Below, piece by piece: positions 1-10,836 of a stretch of DNA of 64,000 nt. Source of the DNA: Aurelia coerulea (lineage: Eukaryota > Cnidaria > Scyphozoa > Semaeostomeae > Ulmaridae); assembly GCA_039566865.1 (NCBI GenBank), contig CM076958.1, positions 806,001 through 870,000 on the forward strand, read 5' to 3'. Each line of letters begins with the position of its first letter. Position 1 is the first letter of the stretch. The notes beneath the pieces are model-generated. The model worked only from the letters and a program-made list of their open reading frames with translations, searched no databases and had not been told where the DNA came from. The position numbers were made by a program, and so were the translations under genes.

Positions 1-140
1 CTGAAACCCCGCTTTGGATCCGTAACAAAGTGTAATGGGTTGGCCTCCCGTTTACGCCGTTCCTGCTCTGTCTCTGAAACCCCGCTTTGGATCCGTAACA
101 AAGTGTAATGGGTTGGCCTCCCGTTCTCGCCGTTCCTGCT
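1..140. repeat. Tandem repeat, 73-bp unit, about 1.9 copies
   Basis: The segment starting CTGAAACCCCGCTTTGGATC at position 1 restarts at position 74, giving a 73-bp period. The two copies differ by only a few bases (for example TTTACG versus TTCTCG near the unit end). The array probably continues to the left of the window. The unit is more GC-rich than its surroundings. It has no coding potential that I recognise. Confidence 0.9.
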
Positions 141-898
141 AATCCTTAAAACTTTTGTTCCTTCTGCCTATAATTTAATTTTGTTCTGGAGCAGTGTAGC
201 TGAAATTTAATGATTTCGCTTCTGTAATTTTACAAAGAATCATACGAGGGGACAATGGCAGAGACTTTCCCAAATATTGAAGGCGAAGCTATTGTTTCAG
301 TGTAAAAGCATTGTCTATCTCCATTGTTTTCAAACAAGAGATATTGTTTATAAACAAATTTAGTTACATGACAAACATTTTACTCAACTCTACAGTACTC
401 AACTTTACTCAACGCTAAATGAGTACTCTACTACTCAACCCTAAAAGAAACTACTCTTCAGTCAATACGATGGACGATAGCATAAAATATGACGAACTGG
501 AAACTCTTACCATACTCCCAAACGCATCTCCCAATGAATCAGAAAAGCTCACCCTCCAATGAAAAATCAGCAATTCGGGATTGGCAGGATCGCAGTTTTG
601 GCCGTGCAAAGATCGTCGTTCTAATCAAAAGTGGGGACGACCACACCCCTTGGTCTCTCTAGTGTCTGCCATGCCACTGCACAGGAAACTTTGCAAATTT
701 ATCAAGCTTGCCAAACGTGTGCTAGCCACAAATAAGCTTGTCAAACTTCCAAAAGTATTGGGACGCGATTTAGCCATCTCAATACCACGCGGTCCAAGAA
801 ATAGTCTCCTTGAAAATTCAAAAAATTTAACAAAAAATTTAACATATTTCCTTCCATAATTATGGCAGATCGTTGAATCGACTTGTTTCATTTTCTAG
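141..898. other. No gene recognised; probable intron or intergenic DNA
   Basis: AT-rich sequence without a convincing exon. Around 371-455 there is a short run of imperfect TACTCAAC motifs. Overlapping open frames of 80-90 codons on both strands at 581-891 show no recognisable motif and are probably chance. The end of the stretch (about 885-898) is pyrimidine-rich and closes in TTTTCTAG, a good splice acceptor for the next feature. Confidence 0.6.
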
Positions 899-1055
899 AT
901 GATCTCTGCTGCAAAAATCCTATCTGGTCATCCATCAAGTAAAATATCTCTAGAAAATATGGAAGTATTTGCAAATGTATGGGAAACGCAAGTTGAGGAA
1001 TGGACAACACTTCTTAGAAATGTGACACATTTCGACAAACGAAGAGGCAGTGAAA
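899..1055 (+). CDS. Candidate internal exon of a vinculin/alpha-catenin family protein (partial)
   Basis: A 157-nt open segment sits between a good acceptor (TTTTCTAG ending at 898) and a strong donor (GTGAGT at 1056). It starts in phase 0 and ends in phase 1. The 52-residue translation begins MISAAKILSGHPSS and continues to ENMEVFANVWETQVEEWTTL. The pattern of small and hydrophobic residues, then an aromatic, Trp and an acidic amphipathic helix, resembles the helical-bundle repeats of vinculin, alpha-catenin and alpha-catulin, which link adhesion complexes to actin. No neighbouring exon was found within reach, so the gene would extend outside the recognisable part of the window or across long introns. 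It could be a decayed exon copy. The family assignment comes from remembered pattern only. Confidence 0.45.
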
Positions 1056-1840
1056 GTGAGTTTTTCTAAGTTGTTTCTGGTATTATTCTTTTTTGTGTTT
1101 ACATCGATATCCTTTCCATCATTCTCATGGCATTGGTGCAGCATTTTTTCTAAATTAAAGTATAAAAGGTAAGTATATTTTTCTTTAGATTCAATTGTTG
1201 AAAGAAACTTGTGCTATAATTCTAAGACTCATGAAATAGTCCCAGTCAAATGCCGGGCCTTTTTATTGACTCACCTGGTATGACTTTCCAAACGCTTAAA
1301 CTTCTTTTCGTGCAACTACAACTTAACCCTTACTGCTAACACTTGATAATAAATCTTGCTTAACTTAATGTTGATGCTACCTATTAATACATTTTAATTA
1401 TTTAAATCCTTTAACTATATCTGTTAACACTTGATCAAAACTAACATAGACTTGAAATAATGAATAATTGAATTAAAAGCCCTAAAATCTATTTGTTTCT
1501 TTTTCAGACTATTGGCTTTTCACATTCAAGCCACTAGCCACAAAAGCATAGCAATGTAGAATTATTAAATGTTACTTTTTATGTAGATCGTAGACGCATC
1601 TTAAAGATTTAATTCTCCGTTGTTTCATCAACTAATAATTGGACACTGCCTTAGGCCAATAAATTTATCAAGCCAGTTATTATGTTGTCAGGAATAAAGA
1701 ACCTCAGATATAAAAGTATCATATCGTAAATATCTAGTAGATATATGTTAAAGAGAAAAAGACAGTTTCGTGTGAAAAACGTAAACATTCATATATGATA
1801 ACAACTGTGTGGTAGTAGTAGAAGGCACATTATATATATA
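1056..1840. other. Intron-like sequence with one isolated MITE end
   Basis: AT-rich, no coding exon recognised. At about 1262-1278 the sequence TTATTGACTCACCTGG followed by TA (1279-1280) matches the right terminus of the TA-flanked MITE superfamily seen complete at 16662-17387. No matching left end was found nearby, so this is probably a truncated insertion. Confidence 0.5.
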
Positions 1841-2232
1841 CAATTAAAGTTGGCCACCATCCCCATGAAAATCCGTTGAAAAATGATGGAGCTATGACCT
1901 TCAGAAGACCAAATTTGCCCGATCACTGAAACCAGCGGTCGGCCATTTTGTCTTACTATTTGCAGCGATAAATAGCTTCATGGATTGAAAATGAAACAGC
2001 AGCCTCCAATATCATAGTTCTCGTGAAAATTCCGATAATCCTCGGAGAGTTCCATTATTTCTAACCTCACAGAAATTATTTCTTACCTCACGTGAAGATA
2101 CTTATCACTGCAAAATAGTAAGGCAAATGGCCGACCGCTGGTTTCAGTCATCAGGCAAATTTGGTCTTCTGAAGGTCATAGCTCCATCATTTCACAACCG
2201 ATTTTTACGGGGATGGTGGCAAACTTTAATTG
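1841..2232. mobile_element. Foldback/MITE with about 125-bp terminal inverted repeats
   Basis: Left arm 1841-1965 begins CAATTAAAGTTGGCCACCAT; right arm 2108-2232 is its reverse complement with roughly 90 percent identity. Both arms contain the same block about mouse-sized blocks of text such as GACCTTCAGAAGACCAAATT in opposite sense. The spacer is about 140 bp and non-coding. No clear target-site duplication is visible, so the superfamily is undetermined. The left end abuts a TATATATA run. Confidence 0.85.
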
Positions 2233-3904
2233 AACATCTGAAGAGCACCATCATGCAAAAGTTTGGGGAGAATCTTTTGCTGTTTTGTCGCAATCTTCAG
2301 ACAAACGGGACACAATTTTTTTGGGACACCCTGTACATATTTCAGAACCCAAACCGTCGCCCAGCCCAAAACCAAAATTTGCATGCAGAAAACTTAATCT
2401 TGATTTCATCTTGACATAATTGCTCAATTCCTTCAAAAGAAATAGTGTGGAATTACTTTGTGTGCAATCATCATTTCTTGCTGCATCATACGCAACAACG
2501 ACGTTAAAATTCTGGCCCAAGTTCCATCATAGTAGAATCGAGTAGCCATCCTCGAAGATGGTAGTTACCAAGAAAGATATTTGAGGAATATCCCTTGTGT
2601 TGTCATAGTTTGCTCAAAACTTAGTTAGAACACTCGAATTCGCTGGTCCCTAAAATGGATTCAATGCCCGTTTGGGAGGGGTATGGCAGTACTCACTGGT
2701 ATTCTGTGACTGTTATGTGTCCGTTATAAGAGCTGTCTTTGCAAAGAATGTTCTTGAGAACAGGGTATGATTTTGGTTTGAAAAAATCTCTGAAACATTG
2801 TCAAAGCCCAACGTTTTGCGAACATATATTTTTCATCATCATGAAACAGGATTGGTCGTCCAAAATTCGAGGGCTCACCCCGACATAGAAATGCATCAAG
2901 TCCTCCCCCTACCTCCCTCGCAAGATTTGTTAGTAAAGCTGCTTTCAAAGGTCAAGGAAAAAGGTTTAAGATCCTAAGTAATGTCGAATAGAGATCATTT
3001 TTCAGTTGACTGAAACGTCATTGAGCCACCTGGCAGTCGTACTTTTACAAGAAGTAATGCAGGGTTCTTCACGTTGGATAGTTATTCATCTTTATATTGT
3101 ACTTCATAAAGTAGTAGAATAGAAAATTAGCCTACAAGGTGGTTATGTTTTTATATTTTGACGTGTGTATCAAATTGTTTTGTTTCTTTGAAATAAATGC
3201 TACTTTGGCATATCGAGAAGCAGGCTAGTTGAATCGTTTATTCTTCAACGAGAAGCTTGTAGTATTTTCTTTGAAAGGCTGTGGGCATATTAGGTTATCG
3301 ATAGGTGACGGGGAATTATGACAGCCATGGCCAAAAGAAAACCAACCATTCCTCTGAAGTATGTCTAGCTGGGGTGATAGCAGCCATGAAGTCATTGGGG
3401 TGGGGGCTAAAACAGAATTTTGCTACGGAAAATTCTACAGTAATAATAGTTCTAGGAAGATAAGTTACAATCATGCATGATATGATTGAGATAATTCTTC
3501 ATAATTTAATGATAATTTTGTCTCAGTAAATACGAGGCGAAGATCTGCTTTAGATTCCTGACGTTATTTATCCCGGAACTTAAATAGATTCATTGTTGAA
3601 AGATCGTTAAAATTACTCTTTCTCCAACCAAAGCCTGCAAGTCACATAAATTTCCAAAATTGTTTTTTTCCAATCAATGACACTATACCAGAGGTATATG
3701 GTCTCTACGAGATAACTAAAATCTAAAAATATATAATAATAAAGCTAAGTCTACAAACATCAGTCATAACCAAGTAACAAAAACGCGAAGAGTAAGGGAA
3801 ACAACATCGATTCTTTCACCAAGGTTTTCCCCAAAGTCTTCCTAAGCCCCTATGCTGGCTTCGGCCTTTGGTTCGAGATAGACATAGTCAGACAGTTAAA
3901 CTAG
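2233..3904. other. No gene recognised
   Basis: The stretch holds one isolated MITE terminus at about 2319-2333 (TTTTTGGGACACCCTG followed by TA), the same end type as the mariner-like elements at 12383, 27320 and 43237. The rest is AT-rich unassigned DNA. The open frames at 2127-2520 and 2724-2948 lack motifs and overlap repeats or each other. Confidence 0.5.
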
Positions 3905-4110
3905 AATGGCTGATTGAGTGATTAATTGATTGCTGATTGGCTAATTGATTGATTGATCGACGACCTGATTAAATGATCGGAATTGGTTCATCGACTGATT
4001 GATTGACAAAGTAAATCACTGTTGCTGATTGAACTCTTTGGATGATTACAATGATGATGATGATTTGATGGTGATTAAGTGATGCATGCATGATTCAGAT
4101 GATTTCAGTT
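3905..4110. repeat. Low-complexity TGAT/ATTG-rich tract
   Basis: Imperfect repeats of TGAT and GATTGATT dominate this stretch, including GATTGATTGATC near 3949 and ATGATGATGATGAT near 4051. It is a degenerate microsatellite with no coding frame of interest. Confidence 0.8.
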
Positions 4111-5122
4111 CAATAGTTTAAAGGTTAGTTGCACTTAATTATCATTCTATAAAATAATATTTATTCATGCACTACGTTAAATCTTCTGTTATCAAGAAGT
4201 TATTATTGATGCTAAAATTTCCTCGCTGTTAATTTTCGAGATGCTAATCCTAACTAACTAACCACAGCTTACTTTAACTTACCCAAAATATTCCAAATGA
4301 ACCATTTCTAAGAACCTGAAACTAACTTTATAATTTGTTAAAGCAAATCAACAGAGTTAAAAGCAACTTAGCTACGGGGACTGTGTCAGTTTGAATGTAA
4401 CCTTTAGTATGAGCTCGATCGATAATCGATGTAAACAATAGGAACTCACGAGTAGTGCGTGACATTCTTAGGCTGATATATCTCCGTTTAATTACTTTAA
4501 AATCTAGCACGCTGCATTTTGGAGTACAATTATATGCTGTTTACGTGTATATGTTGAGTGTCTCCCCCCCCCCTGGGTGGGGCCCTTATCACTGAAATCA
4601 AATAAAAACTCCGATTTTGAGACAGCAGTGAATAAAAATATCGTATCAAATTAGCTTCAAAATAAAGCGGTATTTAAATAGTTGAATTTTTGTCGCGTTG
4701 TTTGATGTGATAATTAAAACTAGTTACAGGAGTAAGTCAAATGTTTATCAAGAAAACAAATCGAAAAGTGCTCAGCATTGATCAGTTTTGGGGTCCGGAG
4801 GATTGATTTAGAAAAAGCATGCAGACTGGCGCCTGAGATATATAAGACTATTTCACGTCTTCTAAATGCCTTCGAAAACACAACTGGTATTTACACCAGG
4901 CGGTTGAATTTTACACGTGCGTCAAAATTTTCAAGCGTTTTCAAGATTTAATTGAGTGTCACTTGACAGCAGAAAAATTGAAGCTTATTTGTGATATTCT
5001 TTTCTTTTTGCGAATGAGGAAACCATTGATAAGCTAGATTTTAAAGAACATCTATTGGTGTGGACGTGGCTGAAAGAGGGCCGAAAACACTCGACGAAAT
5101 CATAGGGAATCTCTCAAACAGA
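4111..5122. other. No gene recognised
   Basis: AT-rich unassigned DNA. A C-run followed by a GGG block lies at 4564-4580, reminiscent of the poly-C/poly-G ends of hAT-like MITEs found elsewhere in the window, but no partner end was found. Confidence 0.5.
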
Positions 5123-5313
5123 TGAAGCTGAAGGTGAAGTTGCGGTTTTTAGCGCCAAGCCCTGGGATCGCAGAAGTAGAATAGGCTTAATCGAGTCCGC
5201 GATCCCTTGTAATGAAGCTCAAGTGGTGGGGCTCTACCGGGCATCGAACCCTGTCCACCTGACTGTTCTGGCTGCAAAGTCAGTGGATTACACCACTGCC
5301 CCACAACACCTTC
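5123..5313 (-). mobile_element. tRNA-derived SINE, copy 1
   Basis: Read on the minus strand, the element starts with a tRNA-like head (GTTGTGGGGCAGTGGTGTAA) and contains a pol III B-box, GGTTCGATGCC, at 5240-5250. It ends in a unique body finishing near CTTCACCTTCAGCTTC. A second, shorter copy lies at 19388-19546 in the same orientation with the same body and the B-box GGTTCGATTCC. The two copies and internal promoter support a SINE rather than a functional tRNA, since the tRNA cloverleaf is incomplete and the conserved sequence runs well past it. Confidence 0.75.
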
Positions 5314-5565
5314 GACAGAACAAAACAATACTCGAGGGGATTCAGTCTCTCTCAAGAGTTATATCAAATGAATTTTAAAAATATTCAACTTTATTACTGT
5401 CTTATTCTATGTAAAAAGGTTATTTTCGTCTTGATCGAATGTTTCAGTAAAATTTTCATGCATTTTGCAACTATTTTCAGTACTTAAAAAAGCACGACAA
5501 AAATCACAATGAACACCCCAGTTTTTCGGCTATCAAACTGAATTTAGTCCATTCCAATCCACCCA

Positions 5566-6125
5566 GTGCTCCAGTTGCTATACAATTTTAAACACCAGAA
5601 CTTTTCTCGTGCACCTGATGTGCGTGTTGAGCGTCAGTTGTGTACCAGATCTCCCTCCAAGTCAGGCTCAGACGTCTTCAGTCAGACGTTATCTAGAAAT
5701 TCTTCAGTGAATTCTTCAGTGTATTTGATGGAATATTTGATGGAGCTGATTACTATTTACAATCCTGGTAGATCCTTGTGTTCTAATGGTAGCAGAATTT
5801 TGAATTTACCCCGCTCTAATACCAAGAGTTGAGGTGATAGAGCTTTCAGCATTGCTAGACCCAGATTATGGAATGCGCTCCCCGTTGAATTACAGACGAC
5901 CACAAACATTGCAGACTTTAAGTCCAGATTAAAGACTCATTTGTTCAGAATGGCATTCGAGGGATACATGTAACGTTATAACGTTATCCATTATCCTCAT
6001 TTTATACTGTAACTATTTGTACCTAATTTTTCTTTACGTTATCCCTAATTTTGTTAAGGCGCCTTTGAATATATTTTTATTGTTGATGAATTGCGCTATA
6101 GAAATGTTCTAATAATTATGATGAT
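5566..6125 (+). pseudogene. 3' end of a CR1/L2-like LINE (non-LTR retrotransposon), one internal stop
   Basis: The frame from 5566 is interrupted by TGA at 5830-5832 and continues in the same frame to TAA at 5971. After the stop it reads GDRAFSIARPRLWNALPVEL and then a stretch ending FKSRLKTHLFRMAFEG. The pattern G-DRAFS-x(3)-PRLWN-x-LP followed by FKSRLKTHLF is the standard C-terminal tail of CR1/L2-type reverse transcriptase ORFs. The 3' UTR ends near 6090-6125 in GCGCTATAGAAATGTTCTAA and an ATGATG run, like LINE 3' termini. The RT catalytic domain is missing, so this is a dead 5'-truncated copy. Confidence 0.8.
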
Positions 6126-6269
6126 AGTGATAAACAATTCATGTATCAGCATAATAAATCAACTTCATGTCTATCATTTCTTTCTCTGTATTTTTGATAG
6201 ACCGATCAACATTGAAGAGGGCAAACATAGAAGACTCAGAAGATTGCAACACGCTTTGATCGTATTCAT

Positions 6270-6580
6270 AAACGTTAGTCTGCATGTAGACTATAACTTT
6301 ACCCAAGGAAAAGGTATAATCTGTTCAACTCCGCTCACTTTTGTGTAGTGCGTGCTTCAGCACTTCTTTAGGAATAGTAACAACAAAGAAACCTTATTGC
6401 TGTAACAACCAATGACATCGCTTTCCTGGGAAAAGAGGAGGCAATCAGATTTGAGAACAGCTATCATGTGATTGAATCAGATTGAAATAAAATGCTGACG
6501 CATGCAATACACGAAATTGAGCGGTGTTGCGCAGACTATACCTCTTCCTTGGGTATAATCTGCTAGCCTACGAGTAGACC
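6270..6580. repeat. Inverted repeat with about 90-bp arms
   Basis: Left arm about 6270-6361 and right arm about 6490-6580 are inverted copies at about 75-80 percent identity, separated by about 130 bp. Both arms carry the block CCCAAGGAAAAGGTATAATC or its complement. Frames on opposite strands give related peptides: FTQGKGIICSTPLTFV on plus and YTQGRGIVCATPLNFV on minus. The element may be a MITE or an inverted duplication of a former coding segment. Confidence 0.7.
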
Positions 6581-6835
6581 CATTATCCTCTACACGTAGG
6601 CTAATAATCTGCAAGCAGGCTACACAAACATTGGCTCTTGCAATCAGATCATTAGTCAGTTCACAACTACGACATAACTTCTCTAGTATTTTGCTTATGC
6701 AGCTATTAACATCTACTGGTTGAGTAAAAAACAATTTGCATCTTTTGAGAAATCGTAGAAATTAATCTAGTTAACTGATTTCAAAGATTCTTACTTTAAG
6801 CAAGCGATAAAAGTCTAATACCCCATTCACACTGC

Positions 6836-6970
6836 AAGCTAAACCAGCTTAAACTAAACAAGGTTATCGAGAGGGACCTTCTGATTGGTCAATCTAACAA
6901 ATCGAATGCATTTGATTGGCTGAAACGTAACCTAGAGTAGATAAAGCTGGTTTAACTGTGTCAGTGTGAA
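6836..6970. mobile_element. Short MITE, TTCACACTG termini, copy 1
   Basis: A 135-bp segment bounded by TTCACACTG and CAGTGTGAA, with the inverted repeat continuing inward as AAACCAGCTT versus AAGCTGGTTT. A related element with the same termini is at 31311-31454. Both contain a CAAT-rich core (ATTGGTCAATC). No unambiguous target duplication could be read. Confidence 0.7.
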
Positions 6971-7522
6971 GGTACCTACCGCTCAACCTTCCGTCTGTCT
7001 CAAAAAAATTAATTAGGATTTTGTTGGGCCTATGGATGAAAGTTTACCTTTAATCAATGGCTGATCGTTTTGAAAAGGTTCTTCGATAGTTAACTTGAAC
7101 ATAGATACTCTCTTTGTTGATATTGGTGTTTTGAGTGTTGAAACATTAAAATGTTGAAAGTTTAGATTTGCTGAACCAGAGCTTTGGTGTTTTGGCCCAA
7201 GCAAATTCTTGAAGCACAAATCAACAATAGCATTTTTTTTTTTTTTAAACCAATGTTACAGACTCCCATGCAGGTAAAAAACTTCCCAGCCATTTAGATG
7301 GGCTGTCACACTACGATCATATTTAGGACACTTAATTTTGAGCCGTTGCAAGCCGAATGGACAGCAAAGTCATAACGAAACAGGCAGAACTTAGGCCAGA
7401 AGCCAGAAACAACTTTCATATCATATGAAAAAATTGACTTTGGAGCTGCAAATGGCCATAGTTAGCAATGGATCGTTAAAGGGGCTCCGTCGCCAAACTG
7501 TGAATAAATCTGTATACCCCGC

Positions 7523-7780
7523 ACATGTCCATTGTTCTCCATTGTTCTCCATTGTTGTTTGCGGTCTGTTTGGTGGCTGGCTTCACACAAGCCACCAAAA
7601 AGTGCTCGTTAAAAATCCCCTCATATCCAAGCAATCGTAAAAGGTATGAATGTTTGGTTTTTTCCTCTGTAAAGCACAAAGAGTTACCTTCAAAATGATG
7701 CTTTCATTTTCGAAATAACAAGTAAACGTCTGTTTGCCTGTCAACAAATTTCAAAATCACCTTTTCGACCGAAATTTGTA
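7523..7780. repeat. Dispersed repeat R, uninterrupted copy
   Basis: This segment aligns with 9976-10950 over several blocks: TGTCCATT, GCCACCAA, a shared TGTTTGGTTT-x-TTCCTCTG block, then GATGCTTTCATTTT and AATCACCTTTTCGA. It lacks the two insertions found in the second copy, so it serves as a paralogous empty site. The internal frames (7425-7679) are not conserved between copies. Confidence 0.7.
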
Positions 7781-7788
7781 GACGGATA

Positions 7789-8302
7789 CCGGGTGAGTAA
7801 AGAAAGCTAACATGTTTGGCGGGCTCTGGAATAAAACGTACGCGGCCGATGTTCAAAACTGAAATGTTAATCTATCAGTCAAAGGCTAACTTAGATATGC
7901 AAAGTTGTTTGGTAACGATCATTCATCTTTTAGACCTAAAAATTAGGAAATGCTGGTAAGGGGTTTGTATGACGAGAACGAGTATTCCACGTTAGATTTT
8001 GGTCCATGATTTACTTGCCATAGAAATTCAAATTCTATTTGTGAAGCTAACAATTCTATTGAATTTCAATTTCAATGGCAAGTAAATTATGGACCATGAA
8101 ACGTGGAATTCTTGTTCCCAAGCAAACCCTACACCAGCAGTTTCCTAATTTCTGGGTCTAGATGATAAATGATTTTACGAAGTAAAATTTTCACATCTGA
8201 TTAAGCCTTTGACTGATAGATTAACATTTCAATTTTGAATATTGGCCGTGTACTTTCTATTCCACAGCCCACCAAACCGTGTTTTTTTTATTCACGCTCC
8301 CG
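7789..8302. mobile_element. TA-type MITE with about 100-bp inverted termini (family M1)
   Basis: Left terminus CCGGGTGAGTAAAGAAAGC follows TA at 7787-7788. The right arm, read in reverse, gives the same sequence through TGTTAATCTATCAGTCAAAG (about 8207-8302). A middle block containing TGGCAAGTAAATTATGGACC is also palindromic. A truncated half copy is at 17845-18120. The family shares its outer bases with the larger elements at 16662 and 46738 and is probably moved by a Tc1/mariner-like transposase. Confidence 0.8.
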
Positions 8303-8337
8303 ATAGATTTTTTTAAATCAGACTTCTATCGATACAT

Positions 8338-8430
8338 TAAAGGGAATAGACATAGCTATATCTCGTAGCAGCTATAAATAGGCTAAAGAAACGCCCGCAA
8401 ACCCATTGTTTCTTTACCTACACAATGAAA
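8338..8430. repeat. Dispersed repeat B, copy 1
   Basis: The block with GGGAATAGACATAGCTAT, TAAATAGGCTAAAGAAACG and CCCATTGTTTCTTTA recurs in inverted orientation at about 41325-41415. The 40-bp core TATAAATAGGCT is also echoed in the piggyBac-like MITEs at 20699 and 50876 as AATAGGCTATTTATAAA, so these may be distant relatives. Confidence 0.65.
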
Positions 8431-9044
8431 CCGGATGCGCCAAAGTGGTCGAGTACAATAGATTATATTTTTGACCTGGCCCGGGCCAGTTTTTAACTAT
8501 GTCGATTTTTAAAGCAGGAACCTTTGAGATTGTCCATTGGATTAATTTGTACAATTTTGCAAAAGATGCAAGTATTTTGTTAACTCATCTAGTACCAAGC
8601 AACTGTTTGCTTTTGACACATTATTTAGTAATACAATATATTTGTTTAGATTCTTTTGTATTTATTCTTGAGTATATAAATAACATATAGCAGAAAGCAC
8701 GATGCTTTAAATGAATTTTTCTTCATTCGTTCTTTTCTTGATGTAAGCTTGTTTAGTTGCCAGCTGGTGGCACTGCGTCGCATTGGGGCAGTGGGGACGT
8801 ACCACCAGAAAGAGGATTTTTATGTCTCCCGTAGCCATATGAAATAGATCTGTAGATTCTCATCACAAAGTTTCGGAAATTTTTTCGAGGTGGTGGCAAG
8901 TTATTAGTAAATCATGCAAAACCAGCGATGGAGGCATATTATTTTCTTGGCTTCTGCGTCAGAACAGTCTTAACAGCAGGTAAGTTCCCAGATTTGCCGT
9001 GGGCCGCGTACATAGAAAACTAGTGTTGACACTTTTTGCGACTG
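8431..9044. other. No gene recognised
   Basis: AT-rich DNA. The frame at 8499-8690 (63 codons) is hydrophobic but has no motif or codon bias. A GC-richer patch at 8760-8820 shows no splice-bounded exon. Confidence 0.5.
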
Positions 9045-9432
9045 ACATTTTAATACCCTTTAACCAATTATATATTCACTGTAAATTGATCTAAATGGCT
9101 GTAATTGTACCCGATTAAATAATTAGAATGCAAGTTGCCGTTAAGTAAATATTCATATGTCAGCCTCCTCTTCCCCAAACCGAAGCTTGAACGTCATAAG
9201 CTATAATGGTGTTAAATTTAAATCCCCTTAACCCGTGATATGTTCACTGTTAATTTTTCTAAATTGCTGAAATTATGTCGGATTAAAATATTCATATGTC
9301 AGCCTCTTCTTCCCCAAACCGAAGCTTAAAGGTCATGAGCGACAAGGGTGTTAATTTTAATTCTCTTTAACCCATGATATGTTCACTGTTAATTTATCTA
9401 AATTGATGAAAATATATCCGATTAAATGAATA
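9045..9432. repeat. Tandem repeat, about 139-bp unit, about 2.7 copies
   Basis: AATATTCATATGTCAGCCTC occurs at 9148 and again at 9287, and the block TTCTTCCCCAAACCGAAGCTT repeats with it in slightly varied form. The half unit before 9148 matches the second half of the later units (TATTCACTGTAAATTGATCT versus TGTTCACTGTTAATTTATCT). Identity between the two full units is about 85 percent. Non-coding. Confidence 0.85.
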
Positions 9433-9975
9433 GCAAATGAGTTTACGTTCAAGAAATGTTTACATTTCAACTAATGTCGACAAAGTTGGAGGATTTTCTT
9501 GCTCCTGTTGTATATTTTATGAGATTTCATGGTTTGTACTCGAACCAATTTCATATTTGACCCGATGTCACAGTTCTGAACAGATTCAGGTTGAGTAGAA
9601 ATGTGGTTGAATTAATCGAGAAACTAATCGAAAAACCTACCAGTTTGAAACTGTGCAATGCAAATCTTTCTCGACCTCTTTCACGAAAAAAAATTACTTT
9701 GCAATAAAGATATTCAGAAAGCAATCAACAACATGGTGATTATTTCCTACCTCGCTGTATGATGGGTTAAAAAAACACCATTGAATGAATGCTGTCTGCA
9801 GATGTCAATTTTCATTTGCCAAAAACATTGAAAGCTATTGCAACTAAGAGCTATTTTACAGTGGGATTTTTTTGAGCAGCAGACGAACAGCTTCGGTTTT
9901 GGGCACGCTCTTTTGTTGCTTTGCGTTATGAATTTGCTTCCTTTTTTAATTGCGGAGAATGGCATCTTTAAGGCG
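9433..9975. other. No gene recognised
   Basis: Unassigned AT-rich DNA. The minus-strand frame at 9747-9965 (72 codons) has no recognisable domain and no splice signals that I would trust. Confidence 0.5.
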
Positions 9976-10096
9976 CGTGTCCATTTTGTTCTGCCATTTG
10001 CTTAGCCACCAAGGCAAAAAGTAACAGTCAAAAATTCACTTATATCCGAGTAATCGTAAGATATATTAATGTTTGGTTTGTTCCTCTGTGAAGTAC

Positions 10097-10411
10097 CAGG
10101 GGCGGATCCAGCCCAAAGTTGAAGGGGGGGCAACTTGCAAAGTGGGCGCCAAATATACGACAGAATTTGAGCGCGCCGAAGGCGCGGGAAAATTTTTTGG
10201 ACGCTTTTCAAAGAAAATTCTTTGATTTACTGCTAAATAACGCCTTGAGTTATATGTTTCCCCCATATTTAAATCGAAACAGTTGAAAAATTACGCGTTA
10301 GAGTCAGGAAGAGGGGCGCTTTTCTCGCCAAAAGAGGGGCGCCAAGCTGAGTTTTCATCGTGAAGGGGGGGGGGCAATTGCCCCCACTTGCCCCCCCTAA
10401 ATCCGCCACTG
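10097..10411. mobile_element. hAT-like MITE with 8-bp target duplication TGAAGTAC
   Basis: The termini are CAGGGGCGGATCCAG and CTAAATCCGCCACTG, imperfect inverted repeats. The 8-bp direct repeat TGAAGTAC flanks the element exactly (10089-10096 and 10412-10419). An 8-bp duplication with CAG...CTG ends is typical of the hAT superfamily. G-rich and C-rich runs lie just inside the ends. There is no transposase, so it is non-autonomous. Confidence 0.92.
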
Positions 10412-10437
10412 TGAAGTACAAGGATTTCAATTCAAAC

Positions 10438-10836
10438 CATGGGCTGTAATGCACCGTTGATGTGGCCTACAGTATATTGTGATCAAAATTGTACTTTTAC
10501 TCACTGTGTTGTGTCTCTTCCACAACATTTCAAGTAAAGTTTGATAATGTTGCTACTCCTTCGTTCTTCTTCAAGGAATCAAATGCCGCCAATATTCAAA
10601 TACAGTTGAAACGGTTGGAGCTCCTACGCAGCAATACGTCTCATTTCAAAGTAGGAGCTCCAACCGTTTCAACTATATTTGAATATTGGCGGCATTTGAT
10701 TTGATTAGAGAAGAACGAAGGAGTAGCAACATTATCAAGCTTTACTTGCAATCTTGTGGAAGAGAAGCTACACAGTGAGTAAAAATACAATTTTGATCCT
10801 AATATAGGCCACATCAACGGTGCATTATTGCCCATG
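10438..10836. mobile_element. Foldback element FB, copy 1 (two about 190-bp arms)
   Basis: The termini CATGGGCTGTAATGCACCG and CGGTGCATTATTGCCCATG are inverted, and the arms pair along almost their entire length, meeting around 10640. The element is flanked by TTCAAA on both sides (10431-10436 and 10837-10842), consistent with a degraded target duplication. A second, better-preserved copy is at 44275-44741. In this copy the signal-peptide frame carried by the other is broken by stops. Confidence 0.85.

Noticed and set aside
5149..5355. Possible functional tRNA gene
   Set aside because: Only the head and B-box look like tRNA; no full cloverleaf can be folded and a second copy shares a long non-tRNA body, so it is a SINE.
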